From assembly GCF_003815875.1 (NCBI RefSeq), contig NZ_CP033924.1, forward strand, positions 2,542,001 to 2,606,000: a stretch of 64,000 bases of DNA, read 5' to 3'. The stretch comes from Chryseobacterium lactis (GTDB lineage: Bacteria; Bacteroidota; Bacteroidia; Flavobacteriales; Weeksellaceae). Below the pieces are notes generated by a model that saw only the letters and a program-made list of their open reading frames with translations, had not been told where the DNA came from and did no database searches. This document shows positions 41,339 through 50,749 of this stretch, piece after piece (the stretch's first letter is position 1; each line of letters starts with the position of its first letter). A program made the translations under genes and the position numbers.

Positions 41339-41818
41339 ATGAATACACTTAATTTTTATAAAAAAGATGGAAACCTATACATCTTTAAGAACCAACCGGT
41401 CTTTATATCTATCCTATCCCTGTTTTTTATAGTAATAGCTATTTTAACTTTCAAGGATGTAAGAATTTTGAGCTTTGTGCTCATCGCCCTTGTTGTCCTT
41501 ATTGTGATCAATTTCTTTGCTAAAAAGTTTATTATTGATATGGACCGACAGACGGTCACCGGCAAGCATAGTATTTTTGTCCCGGCTCAAACATATCCTA
41601 TACAGGACTTTGCCAACTTTGAAGTAGTGGCCACGAAATATTGGGGGTTAATTACGACCAATGTAATGTTGTCTATTCATTTTTATGTTGACGGAAAGAA
41701 AAAAAGACTCACTATAGGGCAGGCTCTTACTCATAAAGGGATTCAGAAAATGGTGAACGAAACAGAAGATATCATGAACATTAACCAGGAAGGTAATGAA
41801 CGTAATCGACCGCTATAA
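41339..41818 (+). CDS. Small membrane protein, possibly PH-like, first of a pair
   Basis: A 159-residue protein. Two adjacent hydrophobic segments (VFISILSLFFIVIAILTF and ILSFVLIALVVLIVINFFA, about 22-62) are followed by a beta-rich region (IIDMDRQTVTGKHSIFVPAQTYPIQDFANFEVV). The two-TM hairpin followed by a small beta domain recalls bacterial PH-type (bPH) proteins, unproven. It overlaps the next gene by 23 bases. Confidence 0.55.
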   Translation: MNTLNFYKKDGNLYIFKNQPVFISILSLFFIVIAILTFKDVRILSFVLIALVVLIVINFFAKKFIIDMDRQTVTGKHSIFVPAQTYPIQDFANFEVVATKYWGLITTNVMLSIHFYVDGKKKRLTIGQALTHKGIQKMVNETEDIMNINQEGNERNRPL

Positions 41819-42314
41819 GTTTAAAGAAACTGGAAATGAGATCAGTCTCATGCCAAATTACAGTTTTATCCGTACACTGGTATGGTGGCTGGTATTTGGT
41901 GTTCTGGCTTTTGCTGGCATATGTTATTATTATGCAGGGCAGTGGTCAGGAGATTACTTTAAAATAGCCCTGGTAGTATGGGGTGTTTATATGGTGTATT
42001 TTCTGTATGATCTCTTTTTCAAAATTCCTGTAACCTATATTTTTAATAGATCTGAAAAATGTATTTACAGAAAACTTTTCTTTTCTAAAAAGATTATGAA
42101 TTTCGATGAAATGGAGTATTTTATCATGAATGAAAGCGGCAGCTGCTATTATGTGATCGGAAAAAAGAGAAACCAGTTTGTGAAAAACTACAAGATCAGT
42201 AATTATTTTTCAGGCTCTAAAGCATCCCAAAGAAGAGAAGATGAGTATATCGAGAAAATATTACATCCAGTCTTAAAAGCAGTAGGAATTCCTGTTGATC
42301 AACCGGAACAATAG
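41796..42314 (+). CDS. Small membrane protein, second of a pair
   Basis: A 172-residue protein with the same layout as its neighbour: two hydrophobic segments (FIRTLVWWLVFGVLAFAGICYYY and IALVVWGVYMVYFLYDLFF) and a beta-rich C-terminal part (IFNRSEKCIYRKLFFSKKIMNFDEMEYFIM). The 23-base overlap with 41339-41818 indicates coupling; the two are probably diverged paralogues. A strong terminator follows at 42368. Confidence 0.55.
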   Translation: MNVIDRYKFKETGNEISLMPNYSFIRTLVWWLVFGVLAFAGICYYYAGQWSGDYFKIALVVWGVYMVYFLYDLFFKIPVTYIFNRSEKCIYRKLFFSKKIMNFDEMEYFIMNESGSCYYVIGKKRNQFVKNYKISNYFSGSKASQRREDEYIEKILHPVLKAVGIPVDQPEQ

Positions 42315-42367
42315 TTAAAAAAGATCAACTTTTCAATTGAGAAATATTGGAGTTGACTGATAAAATA

Positions 42368-42402
42368 AGAATGGGGCGGTTTCGAAGAAACCGCCCCATT
42401 CT
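42368..42402. terminator. Strong bidirectional-type hairpin between convergent genes
   Basis: Perfect 16-bp stem with GGGGCGG core (42368-42383 and 42387-42402) and a 3-base loop (GAA). It lies between the plus-strand membrane pair and the minus-strand transketolase gene and probably ends both transcripts. Confidence 0.8.
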
Positions 42403-42423
42403 GTGTTATATAAATAGCTTATC

Positions 42424-43368
42424 TTAAGCTAAAATTCTCTTTACAGCTTCTTTCACTGCAGCAGAATCAATCTTATACTTCTTCATCAATTCTGCAGGGG
42501 TTGCAGACTCTCCGAAAGTATCATTTACCGCTACAAACTCTTGTCTTGTAGGTCTTTTTCTTGCAAGCATTCCTGCAACAGATTCACCTAAGCCACCAAG
42601 ATAGTTGTGCTCTTCAGCAGTTACAATTTTACCTGTTTTTTCAACAGATTTTAAGATGATCTCTTCGTCCAGAGGTTTGATCGTGTGAATATTGATCACT
42701 TCACAAGAGATACCTTCTTTTTCAAGCTCGTCAGCAGCTACCAGAGATTCCCATACAAGGTGTCCTGTTGCAACAATAGTTACATCAGTACCTTCCTGTA
42801 GCATAATTCCTTTTCCGATTTCGAAAGGCATATCTTCAGGAATGAATACAGGCACGGTAGGTCTTCCGAATCTTAAATATACAGGACCTTCAAAATCAGC
42901 AATCGCAAGCGTCGCTGCTTTAGTCTGATTGTAGTCACAAGGATTGATTACAGTCATTCCCGGAAGCATTTTCATCATACCGATATCTTCCAGAACCTGG
43001 TGAGTAGCACCATCTTCTCCCAAAGTAAGACCTGCGTGAGAAGCACAGATTTTTACATTCTTTCCAGAATAGGCGATAGACTGACGAATCTGGTCGTATA
43101 CTCTTGAAGTAGAGAAGTTAGCAAAAGTTCCTGTAAAAGGAATTTTTCCCGTAATGCTAAGACCTGCAGCAAGTCCTATCATATTAGCTTCTGCAATACC
43201 TACCTGAAAGAATCTTTCCGGTGCTTTCTCAATGAATTTCTCCATTTTTAAAGAACCCACAAGGTCTGCACAAAGTGCTACAACATTAGGGTTTTTGTCA
43301 GCAAGTTCTGCTAATCCGGCTCCGAATCCTGAACGAGTGTCCTTTTTTTCTGTATATGTATATTTCAT
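42424..43368 (-). CDS. tktB: Transketolase, C-terminal half
   Basis: A 314-residue protein with the pyrimidine-binding and C-terminal domains of a split transketolase: VVALCADLVGSLKMEKF, ANMIGLAAGLSITGKIPFTGTFANF (Glu and aromatic residues that activate thiamine diphosphate), HAGLTLGEDGATHQVLEDI and PVYLRFGRPTVPVF. It must pair with the N-terminal half at 44551-45402 to move two-carbon units in the pentose phosphate pathway. An unrelated gene lies between the two halves on the same strand. Symbol by position only. Confidence 0.9.
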   Translation of the reverse strand: MKYTYTEKKDTRSGFGAGLAELADKNPNVVALCADLVGSLKMEKFIEKAPERFFQVGIAEANMIGLAAGLSITGKIPFTGTFANFSTSRVYDQIRQSIAYSGKNVKICASHAGLTLGEDGATHQVLEDIGMMKMLPGMTVINPCDYNQTKAATLAIADFEGPVYLRFGRPTVPVFIPEDMPFEIGKGIMLQEGTDVTIVATGHLVWESLVAADELEKEGISCEVINIHTIKPLDEEIILKSVEKTGKIVTAEEHNYLGGLGESVAGMLARKRPTRQEFVAVNDTFGESATPAELMKKYKIDSAAVKEAVKRILA

Positions 43369-43378
43369 TTTTATTTTT

Positions 43379-44521
43379 TTAATCTAGATTTTTTAAATAA
43401 TTGGTTAATTTCTTTTTATCAGATGCATCAAGTTTTTCCTGAATTTCATTGAGGTAGACTATTTCCCGTCTTATCTCATCCAATGTTATTTTGATGCCTA
43501 CCGTGTGATAGCTGGCTTGTGTAAGGTACATATCACACATTTGGCCTACATAATTTTTCAAATGACCTTTTACATCCTTGTTTTTGAATTCCGGAAGGTT
43601 CTTTTCAAAATTCACACAGTGCGTAGGTATTCCTTTTAAAAGCTTACTGTTACTACTTTCATGAATGGCCAAACTACCTTCCTCGTCGCGTTTCTTTTTA
43701 TATTCAGAAACATAATCCGGAATATAAGAATCATTATTATAATCACTTACGGCTACTGCAGAATCAACGGCTACCGTAGTAGAATCAGTTGCATATTCAG
43801 CTTCTCTTTTCTGAAATGCCAGCATTACAGAGTCTTTTTTTCTCTGCTGATCCGTCATTGCCTTTTTGTGATCAAAATAAACTTCGTCCTTAGTATCATT
43901 GATAGATGATGCTACAAAATGCTCAGTATCATAAGTCTTTTCAGGGCCACCTTTTAAAATCATTCCTTTTAATCCCGAACCTTTATATCTTACTCCTTTT
44001 TGGAAATAATTTAATAATCCGTTCAGAACCTGATAATTGTTATAGGAAGACTTTTCATCAATACATAATTTAAAATCATCATCTTTTTTCCTTTTTTCTC
44101 CATTCTTTAATTTGTAGTTAATTAAATAATGCGAACATGGAATGCCCAAAATCGTTTCCTGCGTGTTCAGCTTTTTGCTATCCAATATATATTCCTGTTT
44201 GTCCTCGAAAGGAGGTTCATACATTCCCATATACGATATGGAGCCAAAGACATCAGAGCCATCAAGATGATTATTCATAGCTAAGCTCACAGAAGTTGTC
44301 CCGAGGGCATCTGTATAGAATAACATGGGAAAATTATTGACACTCATTTTAATTTGAGTCAAAAATTCGCTATTCTTACTTAAATATGTTTTGATAGAAC
44401 CAGCCGAGGCATTTTTCTCAACAAACTTATAGGTAACTTCTTTCGCAAAAGAAATCTTTTTCTCCTGGGCAACACCCAAAATAAAGCTTGAAAGAAAACA
44501 GATTAAGATGAATTTTTTCAT
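43379..44521 (-). CDS. Secreted protein of unknown function between transketolase halves
   Basis: A 380-residue protein with a signal peptide (MKKFILICFLSSFILGVAQ). The mature part is beta-rich early (VSLAMNNHLDGSDVFGSISYMGMYEPPFEDK) with GIPCSHYLINYKLKNGE, then a charged, probably disordered middle (DEEGSLAIHESSNSK near 285) and a helical tail (LDEIRREIVYLNEIQEKLDAS). The early part recalls DUF4412-like or GLPGLI-like domains, unproven. It starts 29 bases after the N-terminal transketolase gene and ends 10 bases before the C-terminal one. Confidence 0.65.
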   Translation of the reverse strand: MKKFILICFLSSFILGVAQEKKISFAKEVTYKFVEKNASAGSIKTYLSKNSEFLTQIKMSVNNFPMLFYTDALGTTSVSLAMNNHLDGSDVFGSISYMGMYEPPFEDKQEYILDSKKLNTQETILGIPCSHYLINYKLKNGEKRKKDDDFKLCIDEKSSYNNYQVLNGLLNYFQKGVRYKGSGLKGMILKGGPEKTYDTEHFVASSINDTKDEVYFDHKKAMTDQQRKKDSVMLAFQKREAEYATDSTTVAVDSAVAVSDYNNDSYIPDYVSEYKKKRDEEGSLAIHESSNSKLLKGIPTHCVNFEKNLPEFKNKDVKGHLKNYVGQMCDMYLTQASYHTVGIKITLDEIRREIVYLNEIQEKLDASDKKKLTNYLKNLD

Positions 44522-44550
44522 GGAAACTTGATGAGTTGATGTTTAAGATA

Positions 44551-45402
44551 TTAGTAATCCGCCGGAGCTTCTAAATATAATTGCTTGAAAGCTGCATCCA
44601 ACTGCTCGTCATTAGGAGCTTTTCCATGCCATGCATGAGATCCCATCATATAATCTACTCCGTAACCCATTTCAGTATGAAGCATAATCGCTACCGGTTT
44701 TCCTTTTCCTGTTTCTGCTTTTGCTCTCTCAAGGATGGCAATCACAGCTTCAAGATCGTTACCGTTCTTTTCTTCTAAAACAATCCATCCGAATGCTTCC
44801 AGTTTAGCATGAAGATTTCCTAAGCTTAATACATCGTCTGTATCTCCATCAATCTGACGTCCGTTGTAGTCGATTGTTGAAATGATATTATCCACTTTTT
44901 TAGCAGCAGCATACATCAAAGCTTCCCAGATCTGACCTTCCTGAAGTTCTCCGTCTCCGTGAAGAGAATATACAAGAGATTGATCTCCGTCCAGTTTTTT
45001 ACCCTGAGCTACCCCAAGAGCAACAGAAAGTCCTTGTCCCAATGAACCTGAAGCAATTCTGATTCCCGGAAGACCCTCGTGAGTGGTTGGGTGACCTTGT
45101 AATCTTGAATTCAGTTTTCTGAAAGTTTTCAATTCTTCTACCGGAAAGAAACCGAATCTTGCCAAAGTTGAATAGAATACAGGTGAAATGTGTCCGTTTG
45201 ACAAATAAAAATGATCTTCATTCTTTCCCTCCATGGTAAAAGGAAGATGATAGTTCATCACCTTTCCGTAAAGTGCGGTAAAGAACTCTGTACAACCTAA
45301 GCTTCCACCCGGGTGTCCTGAATTAACATCGTGAACCATTCTTAAAATGTCTCTTCTGATCTGTGTAGTAAGAGATTTTAACTCTTCGATACTTTTACTC
45401 AT
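44551..45402 (-). CDS. tktA: Transketolase, N-terminal half
   Basis: A 283-residue protein with the thiamine diphosphate binding half of transketolase: VNSGHPGGSLGCTEFFTALYG at residues about 25-45, LSNGHISPVFYSTL, GIRIASGSLGQGLSVALG, the cofactor motif SLHGDGELQEGQIWEALMYAA (family GDG...N replaced at the end as usual in split forms) and a tail matching other N-terminal halves. First gene of a three-gene minus-strand run. Confidence 0.9.
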   Translation of the reverse strand: MSKSIEELKSLTTQIRRDILRMVHDVNSGHPGGSLGCTEFFTALYGKVMNYHLPFTMEGKNEDHFYLSNGHISPVFYSTLARFGFFPVEELKTFRKLNSRLQGHPTTHEGLPGIRIASGSLGQGLSVALGVAQGKKLDGDQSLVYSLHGDGELQEGQIWEALMYAAAKKVDNIISTIDYNGRQIDGDTDDVLSLGNLHAKLEAFGWIVLEEKNGNDLEAVIAILERAKAETGKGKPVAIMLHTEMGYGVDYMMGSHAWHGKAPNDEQLDAAFKQLYLEAPADY

Positions 45403-45512
45403 TATATCTGATTTATTTGCACGCGAATTTACAATTTTTTGACGGCTTATGGAAATGTAAAAATCCGGATATGGAAACCCGGATCTTTATATATTTTACT
45501 ATTTTCCTGCTT

Positions 45513-46031
45513 TTAGCAGCCCTCGTTGAGGTAAACAGAAATTTCAGTCACTATATTATTTACAAATTTAAATCTTAATTGTGTTCCGGCTTGGCTATCC
45601 TCCAGACTGAAATAACCGACATCTTTAATAGGGTTGCCTTTGTCATCCCAATCAGGACGTACAGCAAAATTACTATAGTTTCGATAGGCGTTGATAAGGT
45701 CATCTCTGGTACTTCCAACACCAATTCCGCTTTTGGTCTTAAATTTTTTACTGGTCGTAGTCATATAAGTGATAGATGGAACACTGGGATTAGCCTCATT
45801 GATGTAATTCTCAAACAGGTCAATCTGTATACTTTCACCATTATATTTCACTATATTTTTTTTATTGCTATCTGTATTGTTCAGTTTTGCACCGGCAATT
45901 TTTTCAGCCTCCACTTTAGGCATGAAAATTTTATAAGGACCGATTCTTAAGGTAGAAACTTCAAAATTCTCCTGTGCATTAGTAAAACCTAAAGCGAGGA
46001 AAAAAATGAAAAGTGAAATGATTTTTTTCAT
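45513..46031 (-). CDS. Small secreted protein of unknown function
   Basis: A 172-residue protein with a signal peptide (MKKIISLFIFFLALGFTNA). The mature part is beta-rich with repeated strands (STLRIGPYKIFMPKVEAE, ESIQIDLFENYI, TQLRFKFVNNIVTEISVYLN) and ends in a lone Cys at residue 172. The end motif LRFKFVNNIVTEISVYLN and size resemble small surface proteins of Flavobacteriia. No enzyme motif seen. Confidence 0.6.
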   Translation of the reverse strand: MKKIISLFIFFLALGFTNAQENFEVSTLRIGPYKIFMPKVEAEKIAGAKLNNTDSNKKNIVKYNGESIQIDLFENYINEANPSVPSITYMTTTSKKFKTKSGIGVGSTRDDLINAYRNYSNFAVRPDWDDKGNPIKDVGYFSLEDSQAGTQLRFKFVNNIVTEISVYLNEGC

Positions 46032-46394
46032 AGTTTTTAATTCTTTTTTTTATTTAAATAGGTAATTATTGTTGCTTTCAAAGATACTGAAAGAGATCGT
46101 TCTGTGAGAAATAGTTACCGGTTATTCTAATATCCGGATCTCTCATGACGAAAATTTTGGTAATTCTTAAAATTTAAGATAAAAAAAAGGATTGTTTTTA
46201 TTTATATTTTTCATCATGTTAATTGTTTTGTAAGTATTTAATTTTCATATAATTACAATTTTGATTCTTTTTGTTAAGCAATCGGAATTATCTGTTTTTT
46301 CATGTGTGTTTATTGTTTAAATTTATAATCATTTTAGTTAAATGATTGATTTTTAACTATTTGATTATTATTCTAAAATTAAAACACATAAACA
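46032..46394. other. AT-rich intergenic region upstream of the metallopeptidase gene
   Basis: About 360 bases between divergent genes. Very AT-rich; must contain both promoters. No exact TAnnTTTG seen in the expected place, nor any gene. Confidence 0.3.
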
Positions 46395-48629
46395 ATGAAG
46401 ATTAAACAACTACTTTATTTTTGGATATTTATTGTATCCATTTCTTTAGGAAAAGCACAGGACTTTTTTACAAAGATTAACGAAAGGTCTGTTAATGCCA
46501 AATCAGGTGACAGAATGATACAGCCGGAAAAATTTATCACCTACAAGCTTGATGTAGCCGCAATGAAAACCTATTTTAATTCGGTTCCGGAGTTAAGCGA
46601 TAATGATTCTAAAAATAAGGCACCGGTTATTATTTTGCCTATGCCGGATGGAACAAAGGCAAAATTTAAGATTTGGAAATCTTCAGTAATGGCTCCTAAA
46701 TTGACGAATGAGTTTCCTCAGCTGGTTACTTTCACGGGACAAGGAGTTGATGACAAATATGCTACCATAAAATTAGATTTTACAGAGTTGGGATTTCATG
46801 CGCAGATAAAATCTGTAATGACAGGGGATGTTTATATTGATCCTTATGCAAAAAATGATTTTGGTAATTATATTATTTATAAGAAAAATGATTTAATTAA
46901 TCAGAGCCCAATAATTTGCGGAACCAAAGACAAAAAATCTCAATTAGAAAAAAAAACCGCGCAAAAAAGCGTTACTCCGAGTGTTGGAAATCAAATTAGA
47001 GTTTTCCGATTTGCAGTAGCTTGTACTGGAGAGTATGCAAGAGCGGCTACAGGGTTAGCTTCTCCAACTGTGGCTCAAACCTTGTCTGCGATCGTGACAA
47101 CTGTCAACAGAGTAAATGGTGTCTATGAACAAGAGGTGGCTGTAAGATTGGTATTAGTTCCGAATGAGACCAGCATTATCTTTACAGATCCTGATACCGA
47201 TCCATTTAATGGTAATGATACGGATAGTATATTAATTGATGAAAGCCAGACTCAGATTGATGCAAGAATTGGCACTGATAATTATGATATAGGGCATACT
47301 TTTAGCACGGGCGGCGGTGGATTAGCTGAGTTTGGAATATGTGACCCTGACCTTAAAGCACAAGGAATCACAGGTAAATCTAATCCAGTTGGTGATCCTT
47401 ATGATATTGATTACGTTTGCCATGAAGTAGGGCATCAGTTTTGGGGACCACATACTTTTAATGCAACGACAGGGAGTTGTGGAGAAGGTAATCGGGATGC
47501 TGAAGCTGCTGTAGAACCGGGAAGTGGGATTACAATTATGGGGTATGCGGGAATTTGCGGAAATGTAAATGATTTAGCCGGCAACAGTATTCCTATTTTC
47601 CATACTCGCTCATTCCAGTCTATCACTACAGCAGTTCAATCAGCAACTTGTCCGGTGACCAATCCAGTTTCCAACACAGCGCCTACTGTAAATGCAGGAA
47701 CTGATTATACAATACCTAAGGGCACTCCATTTAAGCTTACCGGTTCTGCAACCGATACTGAAAATAACGCACTTACTTATTGTTGGGAACAAAACGATAA
47801 TGGCCCTGAAGGAGATTGGAATACTCCAACTGGAAATGCGGCAATTTTCAGGTCATTTATGCCAGTAACGGTTCCATACAGATACTTCCCAAGATTGACA
47901 GATATAATTAATAATACCACAACCAAAGGAGAAATTTTACCATCATATGGCAGAACTATGGAGTTCAGACTTACAGCGAGAGATAATAATGCAGGTTGTG
48001 GAGGAGTAGCCAATGATGATGCAATTATTACTGTCGATGGGAATTCCGGCCCGTTCCGGGTAACTGCGCCAAGTACAGCCGTAAGCTGGATGGGAAATTC
48101 TTCACAAACCATCACATGGGATGTGGCCAATACAACAGCTGCACCTGTAAGTTGTGCCAATGTGAGTATTTTATTATCAACAGATGGAGGACTTACTTAT
48201 CCTACCACTATTGTTGCTTCTACACCAAATGATGGTTCAGAAACGATTACGATTCCTGACGTAAATACAACACAGGCCCGGATTATGGTAGCAGGAGCAG
48301 GGAATGTGTTTTTTAATATTAACCCTGTTAACTTTAGGATTAATAAAGAAGTGTTGGGTGTAAATGAAGTAAAAGAAAATAAAGAAATATTTGTAGTATA
48401 TCCTAATCCGAGTAAAGGTCTTCTGAATATTAAATTTGCGAACACCAGTGAAGCGTATGATATCAATATATATGACGTAAGCGGAAAATTAGTATTGAGT
48501 AAGCTGAATAATAAAGCTACTCATAATAATGTAGAAGCCTTTAATTTAACTCAACTTATAAAAGGAGATTATCTGATTAAAGTTAAAACTAAAACCATTG
48601 AAAGAACCTTCAAATGGATTAAAGAATAG
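46395..48629 (+). CDS. Secreted reprolysin-like zinc metallopeptidase with T9SS sorting domain
   Basis: A 744-residue protein with signal peptide (MKIKQLLYFWIFIVSISLGKAQ), a propeptide, and a metzincin domain with the zinc motif HEVGHQFWGPH (H343, E344, H347, H353) and a Met-turn in GITIMGYAG. After it come Ig/fibronectin-like beta domains (about 430-655). Residues about 665-744 (VYPNPSKGLLNI, YDVSGKLVLSK, LIKGDYLIKVKT) form a type A T9SS C-terminal sorting domain, so the enzyme is secreted by type IX secretion. Proteins of this kind are exported proteases of Flavobacteriia. A strong terminator follows. Confidence 0.93.
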   Translation: MKIKQLLYFWIFIVSISLGKAQDFFTKINERSVNAKSGDRMIQPEKFITYKLDVAAMKTYFNSVPELSDNDSKNKAPVIILPMPDGTKAKFKIWKSSVMAPKLTNEFPQLVTFTGQGVDDKYATIKLDFTELGFHAQIKSVMTGDVYIDPYAKNDFGNYIIYKKNDLINQSPIICGTKDKKSQLEKKTAQKSVTPSVGNQIRVFRFAVACTGEYARAATGLASPTVAQTLSAIVTTVNRVNGVYEQEVAVRLVLVPNETSIIFTDPDTDPFNGNDTDSILIDESQTQIDARIGTDNYDIGHTFSTGGGGLAEFGICDPDLKAQGITGKSNPVGDPYDIDYVCHEVGHQFWGPHTFNATTGSCGEGNRDAEAAVEPGSGITIMGYAGICGNVNDLAGNSIPIFHTRSFQSITTAVQSATCPVTNPVSNTAPTVNAGTDYTIPKGTPFKLTGSATDTENNALTYCWEQNDNGPEGDWNTPTGNAAIFRSFMPVTVPYRYFPRLTDIINNTTTKGEILPSYGRTMEFRLTARDNNAGCGGVANDDAIITVDGNSGPFRVTAPSTAVSWMGNSSQTITWDVANTTAAPVSCANVSILLSTDGGLTYPTTIVASTPNDGSETITIPDVNTTQARIMVAGAGNVFFNINPVNFRINKEVLGVNEVKENKEIFVVYPNPSKGLLNIKFANTSEAYDINIYDVSGKLVLSKLNNKATHNNVEAFNLTQLIKGDYLIKVKTKTIERTFKWIKE

Positions 48630-48645
48630 AAAAATAATGATGATA

Positions 48646-48682
48646 AAAAAGGCTGTTTTCCTATGTTGAAAACAGCCTTTTT
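48646..48682. terminator. Intrinsic terminator between convergent genes
   Basis: Perfect 15-bp stem AAAAAGGCTGTTTTC / GAAAACAGCCTTTTT with a 7-base loop. T-rich on both sides, suited to end both the metallopeptidase (plus) and the symporter (minus) transcripts. Confidence 0.9.
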
Positions 48683-48704
48683 ACTTTTATAAAGTTCCAG
48701 AAGT

Positions 48705-50264
48705 TTAAACGACCCTTAAATATTGCTTATCCTTTACCAGCCATAATCCGATAAACGTCAACAACCCGTTGAGAACAATTAATTCTACGCCAATCCGGTA
48801 ATCCGTGTAATTGGTAATAGCAAAATTAATAAGATAAGTAGCTAATGGAGCCAAAATCGTAACGGCAAGAATTGAATACTTTCTTGAAATTTTAAATTTG
48901 GTGAAAATTCCGAAAGCAAAAAGCCCTAATAACGGTCCATACGTATACCCTGCAATTTCCATAATCAGATAAACGATTGATTTATCATTCAATGCTTTAA
49001 ACACCATAATCAGAATAAAGAAAACCACAGTGAAAGTTAAATGTACTTTCATACGGAGTCTTTTCTTTTCTTTTTCAGTTTTTGTTTTGTCCTCATTAAG
49101 GTTTAATAAATCAACGCAGTAAGAACTCGTTACTGCCGTTAAAGCACCATCAGCAGAAGGGAATAGAGCTGAGATCAGTCCAATAATAAAAATAACTGAA
49201 ATAGCCATCGGGAAATATCCCTGAAGTGACAATGCAGGGAAAAGATCATCCCCCATAATATTTTTTATATTGCCTGAAGCATCTTTAAATCCAAAAATAT
49301 TAGTAATCGTATCTCCGTTAATTGTTCCATAATCAGCTCCGTGCTGTAAGGCAAAAAGATATAGTAAACCTCCTAAAAACAGGAAAGCAAGATTCACAAT
49401 AAGAAGTGTTCCTGCAAAAGTCAGCATGTTCTTTTTTGAATTCTTAAGATTATCCACAGAGATGTTTTTCTGCATCATTTCCTGATCTAAGCCGGTCATG
49501 GAAATCGTAATGAAAATTCCACCCAATATGGTTTTGAGGAAAAATGTCTTGGAATTGGGGTCAAAATTAATAAAGTGAGTATAATTTTTTTGTTCTAAAA
49601 TAGTATAAGCTTCTCCAAAAGATAAATTAAGATTAGATAGGATATAAATAATACATCCAACCAAACTGATAATCATAAAAGAAGTCTGCAGTGTATCCGT
49701 AATCACAATCGTCTTTACTCCGCCTTCAAAAGTATAGAGAAGTACCATCAACAAAAGAACAAGAGAAGTGGCCCAAAAAGGAACTCCAAGGCCTTCAAGC
49801 AAAAATATCTGTAAAACATTGACCACAAGATATAGCCTTGCCGTAGCACCGATTGCTCTGGAAATAATAAAGAATATGGAACCGATTTTATGCGCTTCTA
49901 CGTTGAATCTTTTTCCTAAATACGTATAAATAGAAGTCAGGTTCATCTTATAATACAGAGGAAGCAATATTGCGGCTACAATAAAATATCCGATGAAAAA
50001 ACCAATCACCATCATATAATATTCAAAACCTCCATAAATATATTCCGAACCGGTCATTTTCCCTACAGTTCCCGGAACTGAAATAAAGGTAACACCACTT
50101 AAGCTGGTTCCTATCATTCCAAATGCAACAAGCCACCATTTACTCTTTTTGTTACCGATAAAGAATGACTGATTGTCAGAATTTCGGCTTGTAAAATAAG
50201 AGATCACCAAAAGGCCGATAAAATAGATGAAAACAAATAGCAAAAGGATAGTTCCTGGATTCAT
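48705..50264 (-). CDS. Sodium:solute symporter family protein
   Basis: A 519-residue membrane protein with about thirteen hydrophobic segments and the SSS family marks: SFFIGNKKSKWWLVAFGMIGTSLSGVTFISVPG at the N-terminus, TLQTSFMIISLVGCIIYIL, and ALFPSADGALTAVTSSYCVDLL, which resembles the conserved sodium-site helix. SSS transporters use sodium to import sugars, amino acids, nucleosides or vitamins; substrate cannot be told. TATATTTG (minus strand, 50285-50292) is a possible -7 element. Confidence 0.9.
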   Translation of the reverse strand: MNPGTILLLFVFIYFIGLLVISYFTSRNSDNQSFFIGNKKSKWWLVAFGMIGTSLSGVTFISVPGTVGKMTGSEYIYGGFEYYMMVIGFFIGYFIVAAILLPLYYKMNLTSIYTYLGKRFNVEAHKIGSIFFIISRAIGATARLYLVVNVLQIFLLEGLGVPFWATSLVLLLMVLLYTFEGGVKTIVITDTLQTSFMIISLVGCIIYILSNLNLSFGEAYTILEQKNYTHFINFDPNSKTFFLKTILGGIFITISMTGLDQEMMQKNISVDNLKNSKKNMLTFAGTLLIVNLAFLFLGGLLYLFALQHGADYGTINGDTITNIFGFKDASGNIKNIMGDDLFPALSLQGYFPMAISVIFIIGLISALFPSADGALTAVTSSYCVDLLNLNEDKTKTEKEKKRLRMKVHLTFTVVFFILIMVFKALNDKSIVYLIMEIAGYTYGPLLGLFAFGIFTKFKISRKYSILAVTILAPLATYLINFAITNYTDYRIGVELIVLNGLLTFIGLWLVKDKQYLRVV

Positions 50265-50284
50265 GCTTAGATTTTAAATTTTAG

Positions 50285-50292
50285 CAAATATA
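50285..50292 (-). promoter_or_regulatory. Candidate -7 promoter element of the symporter gene
   Basis: On the minus strand reads TATATTTG, an exact match to TAnnTTTG, 20 bases before the start codon. The spacer to the ATG is short and no clear TTG is placed at -33. Confidence 0.35.
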
Positions 50293-50400
50293 TAAAAAAG
50301 ATCAATCGTGAATCGTGAATTTAAACTCCAGTTGGCTTCGGACTGAATTATACATCTTTAATTTAATCACAAGAAAGGCGTTGGTGAATTTTTTTTAAAT

Positions 50401-50435
50401 AAAAAAACCTTCCAAAGATCTACTCTGAAAGGTTT
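50401..50435 (-). terminator. Terminator of the GNAT/OsmC operon
   Basis: Stem of 13 bp with two mismatches (AAACCTTCCAAAG against CTCTGAAAGGTTT) followed on the minus strand by seven T. It lies 26 bases past the GNAT stop at 50461. Confidence 0.65.
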
Positions 50436-50460
50436 ATATTGTTGAGGGTGGAGAACTCTT

Positions 50461-50748
50461 TTAATTGACTAAAACATCCTGAAGCTCCTCACTCTTTTGA
50501 AAGCTTGCTTTTGCAAAAGGACAGAGCGGAATAATCTTTTTTCCATTCTTTCTTGCAAAATTAACTGCTGCCATAAGCATTTCTTTACCTACCCCTTTTC
50601 CGTTGTAGGCTTCTTCCACTTCAGTGTGGTCAATAATAAATCTTTCTTCTCCGGCCCAGGTGTAAGTCATCATTCCTGCGCGTCTTCCATCTATGAAAGC
50701 TTCAAAACTTCCGTGTTTCTCGTCGTTGTTTTGTTTTACTTCGATCAT
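50461..50748 (-). CDS. Small GNAT-type N-acetyltransferase
   Basis: A 95-residue GNAT protein of the short (YidJ-like) kind. It has ERFIIDHTEVEEAYNGKGVGKEMLMAAVNFARKNGKKIIPLCPFA, with the acetyl-CoA loop NGKGVGKEM and a conserved CPFA end. Such proteins are short GNATs of unknown substrate. Last gene of the minus-strand cluster from 50461 to 52475. A similar GNAT lies at 53446. Confidence 0.8.
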   Translation of the reverse strand: MIEVKQNNDEKHGSFEAFIDGRRAGMMTYTWAGEERFIIDHTEVEEAYNGKGVGKEMLMAAVNFARKNGKKIIPLCPFAKASFQKSEELQDVLVN

Positions 50749-50749
50749 G

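Noticed and set aside
42424..45402. Transketolase broken by a frameshift or insertion
   Set aside because: Both halves have full domain lengths, their own starts, and match the known two-subunit form; the gene between is intact.
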